This document shows positions 4,918 to 12,138 of a DNA stretch of 23,578 nucleotides, one piece after another. The position numbers and the translations under genes are program-made. This DNA is from a virus. The stretch is taken from positions 1-23,578 of IMG/VR virus record IMGVR_UViG_3300042887_001418, one strand, 5' to 3'. The notes beneath the pieces are model-generated. The model had not been told where the DNA came from, ran no database searches, and saw only the letters and a list, made by a program, of their open reading frames with translations. Within the stretch, counting starts at the first letter, position 1. Every line of letters starts with the position of its first letter.

Positions 4918-5176
4918 AACGGGTGATGCGGGGGGTGAGAGAGGGGTCAATGAATTTCTCATTCGTTGTATGGAAAACACCGCCTTCACCGGCTTTACCG
5001 CATTCCGCGGGTTCGACTGCGGGAACTGTCAATGCGGCGGCGGTTATGCCGCCTTGCCGTCGTGCCGCAGTGACAGAGGCAAGGAGTAGGGGAAGGACGC
5101 CCCGCGAGAACTAAGATCCCCGCGTTGTTGCGAGGTCGTTGTAAACACTAGCAGCTTGCGTCTTTCAAGGTGGTTG

Positions 5177-5596
5177 ATGTGGCTCGAGGATGGAGTTAAT
5201 TTTTCAGGCATGGAAAAAACGCAAGCGAGGCTAGAGAAACCCGAGGCGATGAAACGCCTCTCCAAGCCGGTTTTAAAGAGCGGCAGACCCGCGGGCTTGC
5301 TCAACTTGATACCTCGCCCCATTGCCAAAGAGATTGCCCGTGCGGCGGCTGAATGCCGTCCAGGAGGGTTCGGAGAGTTCCTGATAGAGATGTCTCGCAG
5401 TGAAGTAGCCAGCGACCGCGCTACCTTCGCCGGCTGCGTCCTGCGCCTTCTTCCGCCCGTACAGACCCAGGCCGGCGGGCCGGCGGTGACGATCAACCTG
5501 GGCTGGCTGACCGGTCGAGCCGTCGCCGGCAGCGCTCACACCGTCACGATCGATCAGCCGGCGCCCGAGGCCGAGGCCCACAATGCAGACGTGTAA
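5177..5596 (+). CDS. Putative terminase small subunit
   Basis: The small terminase recognises phage DNA and hands it to the large terminase. The assignment is an inference. A basic start is followed by SGRPAGLLNLIP, like the GRPKG-x-N opening of many small terminases, then helices (RPIAKEIARAAAECRPGGFG, FLIEMSRSEVASDRATFAGC) leading to VLRLLPPV. The C-terminal part looks like strands (PAVTINLGWLTG, HTVTIDQP) before an acidic tail. It is the first gene of the rightward late module and lies about 1 kb before the large terminase. The ATG at 5177 is chosen for AAGGTGG just upstream; ATG at 5210 (MEKTQARL) is a credible alternative. Other DNA-binding roles remain possible. Confidence 0.45.
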   Translation: MWLEDGVNFSGMEKTQARLEKPEAMKRLSKPVLKSGRPAGLLNLIPRPIAKEIARAAAECRPGGFGEFLIEMSRSEVASDRATFAGCVLRLLPPVQTQAGGPAVTINLGWLTGRAVAGSAHTVTIDQPAPEAEAHNADV

Positions 5597-5849
5597 TCCG
5601 CGCAGGGTTACCCTAAAAACACCTGTTTTTCGGGTGCGAAATACACCAATGAATTGCACCTCGTTGAAATCATTCAATGTTTTACTTTCCGTAATGCACA
5701 TTATGCGACAACGCAGTGCAGCATGGACCCGCCCCGCGGCGCCCGCGGCGTCAAAAACACCCCCCCACCCCCCCGAAAACGGCAGGGGGGGGCGGCGCGG
5801 GAACGGGGACCCGCCCCCCCCCATGCCCAATCCCGTTTTTATTTTTTTC
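5597..5849. other. Gap with competing C-run/G-run hairpins before the secreted-protein gene
   Basis: The 250-base gap contains a C7 run (5768-5774), a G8 run (5785-5792) and a C9 run (5814-5822). GGGGGGGGCGG (5785-5795) pairs perfectly with CCGCCCCCCCC (5811-5821), or the G run can pair with the first C run, so the two hairpins exclude each other. AACGGG (5802-5807) can also pair with CCCGTT (5832-5837), which is followed by TTTATTTTTTT, giving a terminator-like end. No convincing gene is seen. The sequence may attenuate or pause transcription into the following genes. Confidence 0.45.
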
Positions 5850-6233
5850 ATGAAAAAGGCTTACAAAATGCGCCCTTTGCTCACCGTCGCGGCCTTAGTC
5901 GCGCTGCTGTCCCCCACAGCAAACGCGACCACCATACAGGTCTGCGACGGTGAGTTTGCTTTGTGCGCCGCAAGCCCCACGACTGCGGTCCCAGGACAGA
6001 CGATCAACGTCAACGGCGTGACGTTTCCTCTTGGCACGTCAGTCTGCCCTGTCCTCAGAGGCCCCGCGCTTGCCGACATGGAGCTGATGAACAACTCGTG
6101 CGCCGCCCCAGGCCCAGGCAAGGTTTGGTCGCTCTTTCAGCCACGCACGCAATTCCCTCAGGCCCCGACCTGGGCGACACAGCCGGCCGCGTTCAGAAAG
6201 TTCACCACCACCGCAACGCCCCCGGCGGCATGA
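5850..6233 (+). CDS. Secreted Cys-containing protein with signal peptide
   Basis: The frame is open upstream, but the ATG at 5850 gives a textbook signal peptide: basic start (MKKAYKMRP), hydrophobic core (LLTVAALVALL) and cleavage likely after ANA at residue 26. Of 127 residues about 100 would be exported. The mature part has four cysteines (QVCDGEFALC, TSVCPVL, NNSCAAP), enough for two disulfides in the periplasm, and ends in a Pro/Thr-rich tail. No known domain is recognised. Its stop overlaps the start of the next gene (ATGA). Exported phage proteins often alter the envelope or block superinfection, but placement inside the late module could also mean a virion or lysis role. Confidence 0.6.
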   Translation: MKKAYKMRPLLTVAALVALLSPTANATTIQVCDGEFALCAASPTTAVPGQTINVNGVTFPLGTSVCPVLRGPALADMELMNNSCAAPGPGKVWSLFQPRTQFPQAPTWATQPAAFRKFTTTATPPAA

Positions 6234-6412
6234 GCAATATGTTCAGCTTCCCTTGCAATGTCAGGCCAAACAAAATCAACAATACAAAGCTCGCCGACTG
6301 TTATGGCCCAATGAACGAAAGCCCGACGGGCGCCGCTGTACCACCAGGCACTGAAGTTATGACGCAATCACCGGCTGGCGCAGCCAACCCTGTTGGTGGC
6401 CCGACGCCGTGA
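6230..6412 (+). CDS. 60-aa partner of the secreted protein
   Basis: ATG at 6230 overlaps the previous stop. The 60 residues contain two cysteines (FSFPCNVRP and LADCYGPMNE) and a Pro/Gly-rich tail (SPTGAAVPPGTEVMTQSPAG). It has no signal peptide of its own. It may be the detached C-terminal part of what was or elsewhere is a single exported protein, since it continues the Cys/Pro style of the preceding gene in the -1 frame next to a C5 run (6219-6223). Alternatively it is a genuine separate cytoplasmic protein. The next gene starts with GTG overlapping its stop (GTGA). Function unknown. Confidence 0.45.
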   Translation: MSNMFSFPCNVRPNKINNTKLADCYGPMNESPTGAAVPPGTEVMTQSPAGAANPVGGPTP

Positions 6413-6672
6413 ACTGGGGCGACATACTTAAAGCGATTATCCCCGTAGTTGTTGCGTCAATCGCATGGCTGCTGGGAGAAGTAAACGGTATGGGCATCAG
6501 GATGACTAAGTTGGAAGGTCAGATGCCAATGTTGATTACGCCGCAAGGCATCCCTACCGACAGTCCTCTTTCGGCTGATGCGCGGCACAAGATGCGTGAG
6601 GAAATATTCACGCAGATGAACGACATGAACGTGCGTCTGAGGCTGATGGAAGAACGTCAGAAGTCAAAATAA
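6409..6672 (+). CDS. Membrane-anchored coiled-coil protein, 87 aa
   Basis: The start is GTG at 6409, overlapping the preceding stop; GGTGG lies about nine bases upstream. One hydrophobic helix near the N-terminus (about residues 6-25, ILKAIIPVVVASIAWLLGEV) is followed by a loop and a long charged helix (ARHKMREEIFTQMNDMNVRL, ending in LMEERQKSK) suited to a coiled coil. A single N-terminal anchor with a cytoplasmic coiled coil is common in small phage proteins near lysis or packaging genes. A holin-like or lysis-accessory role is possible but not shown. Its stop directly precedes the large-terminase ATG, so the two are likely co-translated. Confidence 0.55.
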   Translation: MNWGDILKAIIPVVVASIAWLLGEVNGMGIRMTKLEGQMPMLITPQGIPTDSPLSADARHKMREEIFTQMNDMNVRLRLMEERQKSK

Positions 6673-8010
6673 ATGGACATAAATGACTACATCCCGCGCA
6701 AAGTCTTTCTTCCGCTTCATACGCGCAAGAAGCGTTGGGCTGTCGTCATTGCTCACCGCCGCGCTGGCAAGACGGTTGCGATGTGTGCTGACTTGGTTGT
6801 TGGCGCGATGGAATCAGACCTCCCCAAGCCGCAGTTTGCTTATCTTGCCCCCTTCCGCGAACAGGCTAAGAAGGTCGCGTGGAATTACCTCAAAGAACTT
6901 ACCAAGCCGCTCCAATCAAAGCCGCCAAACGAGTCTGAATTAAAGATCACGATCAAGAACGGGTTTGGCAACGAGTCCACGATCTACGTTGGCGGAGCAG
7001 ATTTGCCCGATAATTATCGAGGCATGTATTTCGATGGAGTCGTTTTGGACGAAGTGGGCCACATACGCCCCAGCGCGTGGTACTCGGTCTTACGCCCCGC
7101 GTTGTCAGACCGCAGAGGCTGGGCGATATTCGCCGGCACGCCAAGTGGCAAGAACTTCTTCTGGCAGATGCGCGAAGAGGCGCGATTAAACCCTGACACG
7201 CACATGATGATGGAGCTGCCGGCGTCGAAGACTGACATCTTGCATCCTGACGAACTTCGCGACGCCCGCGCTCAGATGACCGAAGAGACATACCTGACCG
7301 AATACGAGATATCTTTCGACGCCGCCATTCCCGGCGCATATTACGCAAAGCAGATCGGGCAAGCCTACGAAGACAAACGTGTAGGCAGTTTCCCCACAGA
7401 CCAAGAGTTTACGACAGACCTGGTCGCCGACCTTGGTTTTACGGACAGTTGCAGTTGGTGGGGTTGGCAGACAACGCCAGACGGCTACAAGATCACTGAC
7501 TTTTACGAGAACGATAACCAGCCAATCCAACACTACATCGACTGGATTAAATCACGCCCGTACAAGGTTGGAACGGTCTGGTTGCCGCACGATGCCAAGG
7601 CAAAAAGCTTACAGACCGGCAAAAGCATTATTGAGCAGTTTCTACAGGCGGGCATAATTCCGCGAATAGTAACGGAGCTTAAGTTGCAAGACGGCATTGA
7701 GTCAGCCCGCCTGATTCTGCCCAAGTGCTACTTTGATGAAACTGGCACTTATGACGGCATTGAGCATCTCCGCGCTTACATGCGTGAGTGGGATGAGAGT
7801 ACTCAGACTTATCGCAGCAGACCAAAGCACGACCAGCACAGCCACGCATCTGATGCGTTTAGATACTTAGCCATTGCCGCCCAGCCAGTTGCTAAACAGG
7901 CATCAACGGGCGTAAAAAAGGTAAAGCTGGCAATTGAGGGTGCAAATTACGCTTTTGCGCTCGATGACATTTGGGATTGTCAGAACAATCAAAGTGGGCG
8001 GTTAGGCTAA
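6673..8010 (+). CDS. Terminase large subunit
   Basis: The motor-nuclease that translocates DNA into the procapsid and cuts it. In 445 residues the ATPase shows Walker A AHRRAGKT (27-34), Walker B VVLDE (about 123-127, with Glu127 as likely catalytic acid) and a coupling motif AGTPSG (154-159). The nuclease half has an RNase-H-like acidic set: Asp253 (LVADLGFTD), Asp307 (WLPHDAKA) and Asp394 (HSHASDAFRYLA). Length and motif order are complete, so it looks functional. It follows the membrane/coiled-coil gene without a gap. Its stop overlaps the portal start by one base (TAATG), which fits the usual terminase-portal order. Confidence 0.95.
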   Translation: MDINDYIPRKVFLPLHTRKKRWAVVIAHRRAGKTVAMCADLVVGAMESDLPKPQFAYLAPFREQAKKVAWNYLKELTKPLQSKPPNESELKITIKNGFGNESTIYVGGADLPDNYRGMYFDGVVLDEVGHIRPSAWYSVLRPALSDRRGWAIFAGTPSGKNFFWQMREEARLNPDTHMMMELPASKTDILHPDELRDARAQMTEETYLTEYEISFDAAIPGAYYAKQIGQAYEDKRVGSFPTDQEFTTDLVADLGFTDSCSWWGWQTTPDGYKITDFYENDNQPIQHYIDWIKSRPYKVGTVWLPHDAKAKSLQTGKSIIEQFLQAGIIPRIVTELKLQDGIESARLILPKCYFDETGTYDGIEHLRAYMREWDESTQTYRSRPKHDQHSHASDAFRYLAIAAQPVAKQASTGVKKVKLAIEGANYAFALDDIWDCQNNQSGRLG

Positions 8011-9950
8011 TGGAAAATCAAAACAGAATTGAGTCGAACAGCGACTTTGCAAACACGCCCACGGGCATGGCGCAGCGTTGGGACACTGAGATCACGGCCA
8101 GCAAGAAAGAATTAAGGAAGTGGCACGACGATGCCATAAAGATTACGCGCAGATACCTAGACCGGCGCGATGACTTTGGCCGCGATGATGCCGGCCGCGA
8201 CGAAAGCCGCGTAAACTTGTTTTGGTCGAGCATGAAGGTCTTGCTCAGTCTTTTGTACGCCCGACCGCCCAAGGCAAGCGTAGCGCGATCGTTCTTGGAC
8301 GCGGACGACGACCAGGCCCGCGTTGCCGGCGTCATCATGCAGCGCATGCTCAACAGATCGTTCGACGACAACATCTCGAACTGGGATGGCGCCATACGTC
8401 AGGGCATCGAGGACTGGCTTATTGTTGGGATGGGGCAATGCTGGCTGCGTTACGAGGTCGAGACGGTGCAAGAGCCTATGCCACCGCAGATCGACCCCAT
8501 GACCGGCCTAGAAGTGGACACGGGCGAGATGTTCGAGCGCATCACGAACGAAGATGCGCCGCTTGATTATATCTACTGGCAGGATTTCTTCTATTCGCCG
8601 GCGCGCACTTGGGACGAGGTGCGTTGGGTAGCGCGGCGCGTAGCAATGACCCGCGACCAGCTCATTGCCCGCTTTGGCGAAGAGATCGGCAAGAGCGTTG
8701 CGCTGGGTACGCAGTCTGGCACATCGGATATGCGCCTCAACAACGAGGCTCCTAAGTATGATCCCTGGTCTAAGGCAGAAGTGTTTGAGATTTGGGATAA
8801 AGAATCGCGCAGGGTTTTTTGGACTGCAAAAGGGTCAGACGTAATTCTTGATTACAAAGACGACCCTCTGAAGCTCGACAATTTTTTCCCATGCCCCAAG
8901 CCGCTTGCGGCAAATCTTACCTCGAGCAACTTCCTCCCGCGTCCCGACTACATCTTCGCGCAGGATCAATTCAACGAGCTTGATGAAATCAACACGCGCA
9001 TCACCTGGCTGACGCGCGCCGCCAAGGTCGTGGGCGTTTACGACAGAAACGCTGAAGGCATCCAGCGCATGTTCTCACAAGCCGCGGAAAACCAACTAAT
9101 CCCGGTGGACAACTGGGCTATGTTCAGCGAGGCCGGCGGCGTCAAAGGCAAAGTGGATTGGGTGCCGATCGAGCAAGTGGTCAACGCCATCGACCATCTA
9201 CGCCAATACCGCGCCGACAAGACGCAGCAGATTTACGAGGTGCTTGGCATCTCCGACATTATGCGTGGATCATCGAGGGCGTCTGAGACTGCGACCGCGC
9301 AGCAGATTAAAGCGCAGTTTGGCTCGACGCGGATCCAGCTTAATCAGTTTTACATTGCGGAGTGGATTACGAACCTGCTGCGTATTAAGGCCGAAATCAT
9401 CTCAAAGCACTTCCAGCCCGAGACGATTGCAACGCGCTCAAACATCATGCGCACGGCTGACGCTCAATACGGCGAACAGGCCATCCAGCTTATCAAGGAC
9501 GAGAACCTGGCCGAGTACCGCGTCAACGTCGAAGCGGACAGCATGGCGGCGATGGACTGGAGCGCCGAACGCGACAGTGCCACGCAGTTCCTGTCGGGCC
9601 TGGGCGCGTTTGTCAGCCAGGTTGCGCCGCTGGGACAAATGATGCCGCAGGCAGTGCCGTACATGCTGAAGCTCTTGCAGTGGAGCGTTAGCAAGTTCCG
9701 CGTCTCGGCTGACATCGAGGGCGTACTGGATCAGGCGATCGCGCAGATGCAGCAGGCCGGCGTGCAGCAGCCGCCGCCGCCAAACCCAATGCAGATTGCA
9801 GAGGTTGAAAACAAGAAGGCCCAGGCCGCGGAGCGTCAGGCTAACGCGCAGGACACAAACGTGGACACGCAAGCCAAGGTGCTCCAGCTAAACGCTATGG
9901 CGCGTCAAGCCATGCAGCCCAATCCAAACTTGCCTCCTGTGACCAGATAA
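8010..9950 (+). CDS. Portal protein
   Basis: The portal forms the dodecameric ring at one capsid vertex through which DNA enters and leaves. The ATG at 8010 overlaps the terminase stop and gives 646 residues. The length, the position after the large terminase, and the segments RVNLFWSSMKVLLSLLYARP near the front and DYIYWQDFFYSPARTWDEVR in the middle match podovirus-type portals. A tail region (QQAGVQQPPPPNPMQ) leads into a long Gln/Ala-rich helix (AEVENKKAQAAERQANAQDT), the expected C-terminal barrel. The frame is intact throughout. P22-like portals are similar in size. Assignment rests on context and remembered family look. Confidence 0.85.
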   Translation: MENQNRIESNSDFANTPTGMAQRWDTEITASKKELRKWHDDAIKITRRYLDRRDDFGRDDAGRDESRVNLFWSSMKVLLSLLYARPPKASVARSFLDADDDQARVAGVIMQRMLNRSFDDNISNWDGAIRQGIEDWLIVGMGQCWLRYEVETVQEPMPPQIDPMTGLEVDTGEMFERITNEDAPLDYIYWQDFFYSPARTWDEVRWVARRVAMTRDQLIARFGEEIGKSVALGTQSGTSDMRLNNEAPKYDPWSKAEVFEIWDKESRRVFWTAKGSDVILDYKDDPLKLDNFFPCPKPLAANLTSSNFLPRPDYIFAQDQFNELDEINTRITWLTRAAKVVGVYDRNAEGIQRMFSQAAENQLIPVDNWAMFSEAGGVKGKVDWVPIEQVVNAIDHLRQYRADKTQQIYEVLGISDIMRGSSRASETATAQQIKAQFGSTRIQLNQFYIAEWITNLLRIKAEIISKHFQPETIATRSNIMRTADAQYGEQAIQLIKDENLAEYRVNVEADSMAAMDWSAERDSATQFLSGLGAFVSQVAPLGQMMPQAVPYMLKLLQWSVSKFRVSADIEGVLDQAIAQMQQAGVQQPPPPNPMQIAEVENKKAQAAERQANAQDTNVDTQAKVLQLNAMARQAMQPNPNLPPVTR

Positions 9951-9952
9951 TC

Positions 9953-10243
9953 ATGGACAAATACACGGCGCGTATACAGGCGTTGCGAAAAGAGTTTGGT
10001 GGCTTTAACGCGCCTAAACGCACGCCTTCGCATCCTAAAAAGTCTCACGCCGTTTTAAGCAAAGTAGGCGAGCAAATAAAGTTAATCAGGTTTGGTCAGC
10101 AAGGCGTCAGCGGCTCGCCAGCAAAAGAGGGCGAATCTGAAGCCTACAGCAATAGGCGCAAATCTTTTAAGGCGCGTCACGCATCCAACATTGCCAAGGG
10201 CAAAACCTCTGCCGCCTATTGGGCAGACAAAGTGAAATGGTGA
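9953..10243 (+). CDS. Small basic protein after the portal, 96 aa
   Basis: The ATG at 9953 lies two bases after the portal stop. The protein is strongly basic. Its C-terminal half reads KLIRFGQQGVSGSP, then NRRKSFKARHASNIAKGKTS and AAYWADKVKW, a pattern I recall from many phages as an unnamed conserved small protein. Aromatic and Lys/Arg residues at the end would suit binding to DNA or to an acidic partner. It overlaps the next small gene by a few bases. It may be a minor virion or assembly protein; the sequence alone does not decide. Confidence 0.6.
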   Translation: MDKYTARIQALRKEFGGFNAPKRTPSHPKKSHAVLSKVGEQIKLIRFGQQGVSGSPAKEGESEAYSNRRKSFKARHASNIAKGKTSAAYWADKVKW

Positions 10244-10404
10244 ACAACATGCACGCCAAAATGCAAATCTACGCTGAAATCCTGCGCCAGATCGGGCGTA
10301 TGCCCGACAACTACAAAGAACCTGAGATGGAAGAAATGGGCGAGATGGAAGAGCCAGAGGAAGAAGAGGAAGTCCGTACCAAGGGCGAGAAGAAAGAAAG
10401 ATAA
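10237..10404 (+). CDS. Glu-rich small protein, 55 aa
   Basis: ATG at 10237 (MVNNMHAK) overlaps the end of the preceding gene; an ATG at 10249 is possible. A short helical N-terminus (MQIYAEILRQIGRMPDNYKE) is followed by an extremely acidic stretch (EEMGEMEEPEEEEE) and a basic tail (RTKGEKKER). Such composition could bind the neighbouring basic proteins or act as a minor scaffold element. It is short and of low complexity, so coding status rests on its place in the tight gene chain between portal and scaffold. Confidence 0.45.
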   Translation: MVNNMHAKMQIYAEILRQIGRMPDNYKEPEMEEMGEMEEPEEEEEVRTKGEKKER

Positions 10405-10408
10405 ACCC

Positions 10409-10738
10409 ATGCCACGCTACAGATACGACGCAAAGGCAAAAAAAGTCGTAGAGATCACCACAGAACGCAAGATTGACCGCACTAACGCTGACCGTTCGCT
10501 GTGGAACGACACGCATTATGACGGCGCAAGAACGACTGACGGCAAGGACATCGGCAGTCGCAAAAAGCACCGCATGTACATGCGCGACAACAACCTGACG
10601 ACGAGCGACGATTATAAGAACGAATGGAAATCCGCAGAGAAAGCGCGAGACATTTACAGAACTCGCGGCGGTACGATCACAAAACGTGACATCCATGATG
10701 CCATCACCCAGCTAGAAAGACAGAACAATGGAAAATGA
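10409..10738 (+). CDS. Conserved small phage protein between portal and scaffold, 109 aa
   Basis: The protein starts MPRYRYDAKAKKVVEI and has a central HYDGARTTDGKDIGSRKKHR motif followed by YMRDNNLTTSDDY. I recall this small-protein type (P-R-Y-R-Y start, then DI-S-R-KH) from podovirus-type phages at the same place, before the scaffold, with no firm function. It is basic and probably mixed helix and loop. It overlaps the scaffold gene by 11 bases, implying coupled translation. A role in assembly is suggested by position only. Confidence 0.6.
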   Translation: MPRYRYDAKAKKVVEITTERKIDRTNADRSLWNDTHYDGARTTDGKDIGSRKKHRMYMRDNNLTTSDDYKNEWKSAEKARDIYRTRGGTITKRDIHDAITQLERQNNGK

Positions 10739-11807
10739 ACCCTCGATCCGCGAATCGATTGAAGCGGCCATGCCAGAAGAAAACGATCTTCTTACGCCAG
10801 CCGTAGAAAGCACGCCGGCGCTAGAGCCTAGCCCGAAAGAAGAGCCACAACCTGAGCGACCGCAGCTACGCGCTAAAGAAACCAAGCTTTCGGAAGCCAA
10901 CCCTACAGAAGAAAAGCTTACAGAAGCCAAGTCTGGCGGTATCCAGCCCGGGCCTAAGTCTTCTCCGTCTAAGACGGAAGCCCGTGCGCCGGCATCTTGG
11001 CACCCCGAAACACGCGAACATTGGGCCGCGCTGCCAGAGGCGGTGCGAACAGAGGTCGCACGCCGCGAACGCGAGGTACAGTCTACGTTAAAAGAGACTG
11101 CCGAGGCGCGTAAGTACGCCGAGCAGATCGAGCGAACGATTGCGCCTTACCAGATGTTCATCAAGGCCGAGAACTCTAACCCGCTCCAGGCGATCGACAA
11201 CCTAATGTCCACCGCGGCGCGGTTGCGGACAGGTTCCTCGCAGGATATCGCGCAACTGGTGTCTGGTCTGGTTAAGCAGTTTGGCGTCGGTCGCTTTGGG
11301 CAGGGCTTCATCGAGCAGCTCGATAGCGCCCTAGTGGGCGAGATCCCCCGCGTGGACGCCCAGCAGCAGCAACTCCAGCAAGCCATGCAGCAGCAGCTTG
11401 CGCCGATCCAACAGTTTATGAACCAGCACCAAAGCGCACAGGCGCAAGCGCAACAGAACGTAGCGCGCCAAGCCGAAAGCGAGGTTCTCGACTTTATTGA
11501 GCGGGCTGAGTTTGCCGAGGACGTCCGCGAAGACATGGCAGATCTGATGGAGATGGCCCAGAGGCGCGGTCGCGACCTATCGCTTGGCGATGCGTATAAA
11601 CAGGCGTGTGCCGGCAATGAGCGTGTCAGGTCGGTCTTGGTTGCTCGTCAGAAGGCACAAGGCGCGCAGAAGCTCACAGGGGCCGCGCAGAAGGCAAAGT
11701 CGGCGGCGGTAAGCGTCAGTGGTGCGCCGGCATTAGGAGCGCCTCAGCAGACCGCGTTAGACGTCAGGGGCGCTATCGAAGCTGCTATTGCCAGCCACAG
11801 CCGTTAA
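10728..11807 (+). CDS. Scaffolding protein
   Basis: A 359-residue protein directly upstream of the major capsid gene, in the standard scaffold position. It begins with a disordered acidic region containing short repeats (LSEANPTEEKLTEAKSGG). A conserved-looking segment follows (PASWHPETREHWAALPEAVR, then TEVARREREVQSTLKET), which I associate with podovirus scaffolds. The remainder is long helices with Gln-rich stretches (AQQQQLQQAMQQQLAPIQQF) and an Ala-rich basic end, typical of an elongated coiled-coil scaffold whose basic C-terminus contacts coat protein. No protease motif is seen. It would direct procapsid assembly and then leave or be removed. The frame is intact. Confidence 0.8.
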   Translation: MENEPSIRESIEAAMPEENDLLTPAVESTPALEPSPKEEPQPERPQLRAKETKLSEANPTEEKLTEAKSGGIQPGPKSSPSKTEARAPASWHPETREHWAALPEAVRTEVARREREVQSTLKETAEARKYAEQIERTIAPYQMFIKAENSNPLQAIDNLMSTAARLRTGSSQDIAQLVSGLVKQFGVGRFGQGFIEQLDSALVGEIPRVDAQQQQLQQAMQQQLAPIQQFMNQHQSAQAQAQQNVARQAESEVLDFIERAEFAEDVREDMADLMEMAQRRGRDLSLGDAYKQACAGNERVRSVLVARQKAQGAQKLTGAAQKAKSAAVSVSGAPALGAPQQTALDVRGAIEAAIASHSR

Positions 11808-12138
11808 TGTTAAAAATTGCATGATAGCTTGCGGCACTTTTAAGATTGTCCTTTGATAAAAGCTGGACGTTTATTTGTAAGGCATCATCCGGTTGGAACG
11901 CCACGTCAGATAAGCACCACCAGCAATATCAAATAATAATTAAAACTGTGCCGCAAGAACGTGCAGCGAATAACGCCATCGGAGAGCTAAGGCTCCCACC
12001 GTTGTTTCGTCGCGGTCACTGTGCCATCGGGCCAAGGCCCGAACATGAGGCGACCACATTAGTTCCGCTGCAAGGAACGAACGTGTGTCACGCGGAGCAG
12101 TACCTGTTCCGTGAACCCTTTCCTCATGGAGATTTCAG
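11808..12138 (+). ncRNA. Structured leader upstream of the major capsid gene
   Basis: The 331-base gap before the capsid gene is unusually long for this compact genome. CTTGCGGCAC (11828-11837) plus TTTTAA (11838-11843) pair with TTAAAA (11940-11945) and GTGCCGCAAG (11948-11957), a 16-bp closing stem with a two-base bulge over about 100 bases. Inside are hairpins at 11848-11868 (GTCC/GGAC with a GATA loop) and 11881-11902. Downstream come GAGC-TAAG-GCTC (11984-11995), CGGGC-CAAG-GCCCG (12028-12041) and GTTCC-GCTGCAA-GGAAC (12062-12078). GCCATCGG occurs twice, each time in front of a hairpin (11975, 12023). GGAG precedes the capsid ATG. I propose a regulatory or processing RNA; no known class is recognised. 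Confidence 0.5.

Larger units (their letters stand above)
4626..4921. repeat. GTTGAGGC repeat array (iteron- or operator-like)
   Basis: Four direct copies of ACGTTGAGGC lie at 4626-4635, 4636-4645, 4646-4655 and 4658-4667; the first three are exactly tandem with a 10-base period. Inverted copies GCCTCAAC occur at 4742-4749 and 4913-4920. Two dyads combine a GCTTCAAC/T arm with GTTGAGGC (4763-4779 and 4838-4854), and a variant CAATGAGGC lies at 4876-4884. In total there are about nine to ten copies in 300 bases of non-coding DNA. Tandem 10-base spacing puts sites on the same helix face, as in iterons of replication origins and in operator arrays. Confidence 0.7.
4460..5176. promoter_or_regulatory. 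Divergent control region between leftward and rightward genes
   Basis: About 700 bases separate the first leftward gene from the first rightward late gene. The region holds the leftward promoter, an array of GTTGAGGC repeats, a palindrome TTGAATGTTCAA (4801-4812) and the dyads listed separately. I see no convincing gene: frames here are short and shift composition. No rightward promoter close to consensus was found. Position and content fit a control region, a replication origin, or both. Confidence 0.5.

Noticed and set aside
5036-5053. GGCGGC/GCCGCC hairpin as a terminator
   Set aside because: The stem is only six pairs and no T-run follows.
4950-5114. 54-codon frame starting MNFSFVVWKTPP in the control region
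   Set aside because: GAGGGG precedes the ATG, but the product is low-complexity and shows no family pattern, and it overlaps small GC hairpins. Possible but not supportable as a gene.
5044-5496. 150-codon minus-strand frame opposite the putative small terminase
   Set aside because: No ribosome site, and the plus-strand frame has better composition, start and context.
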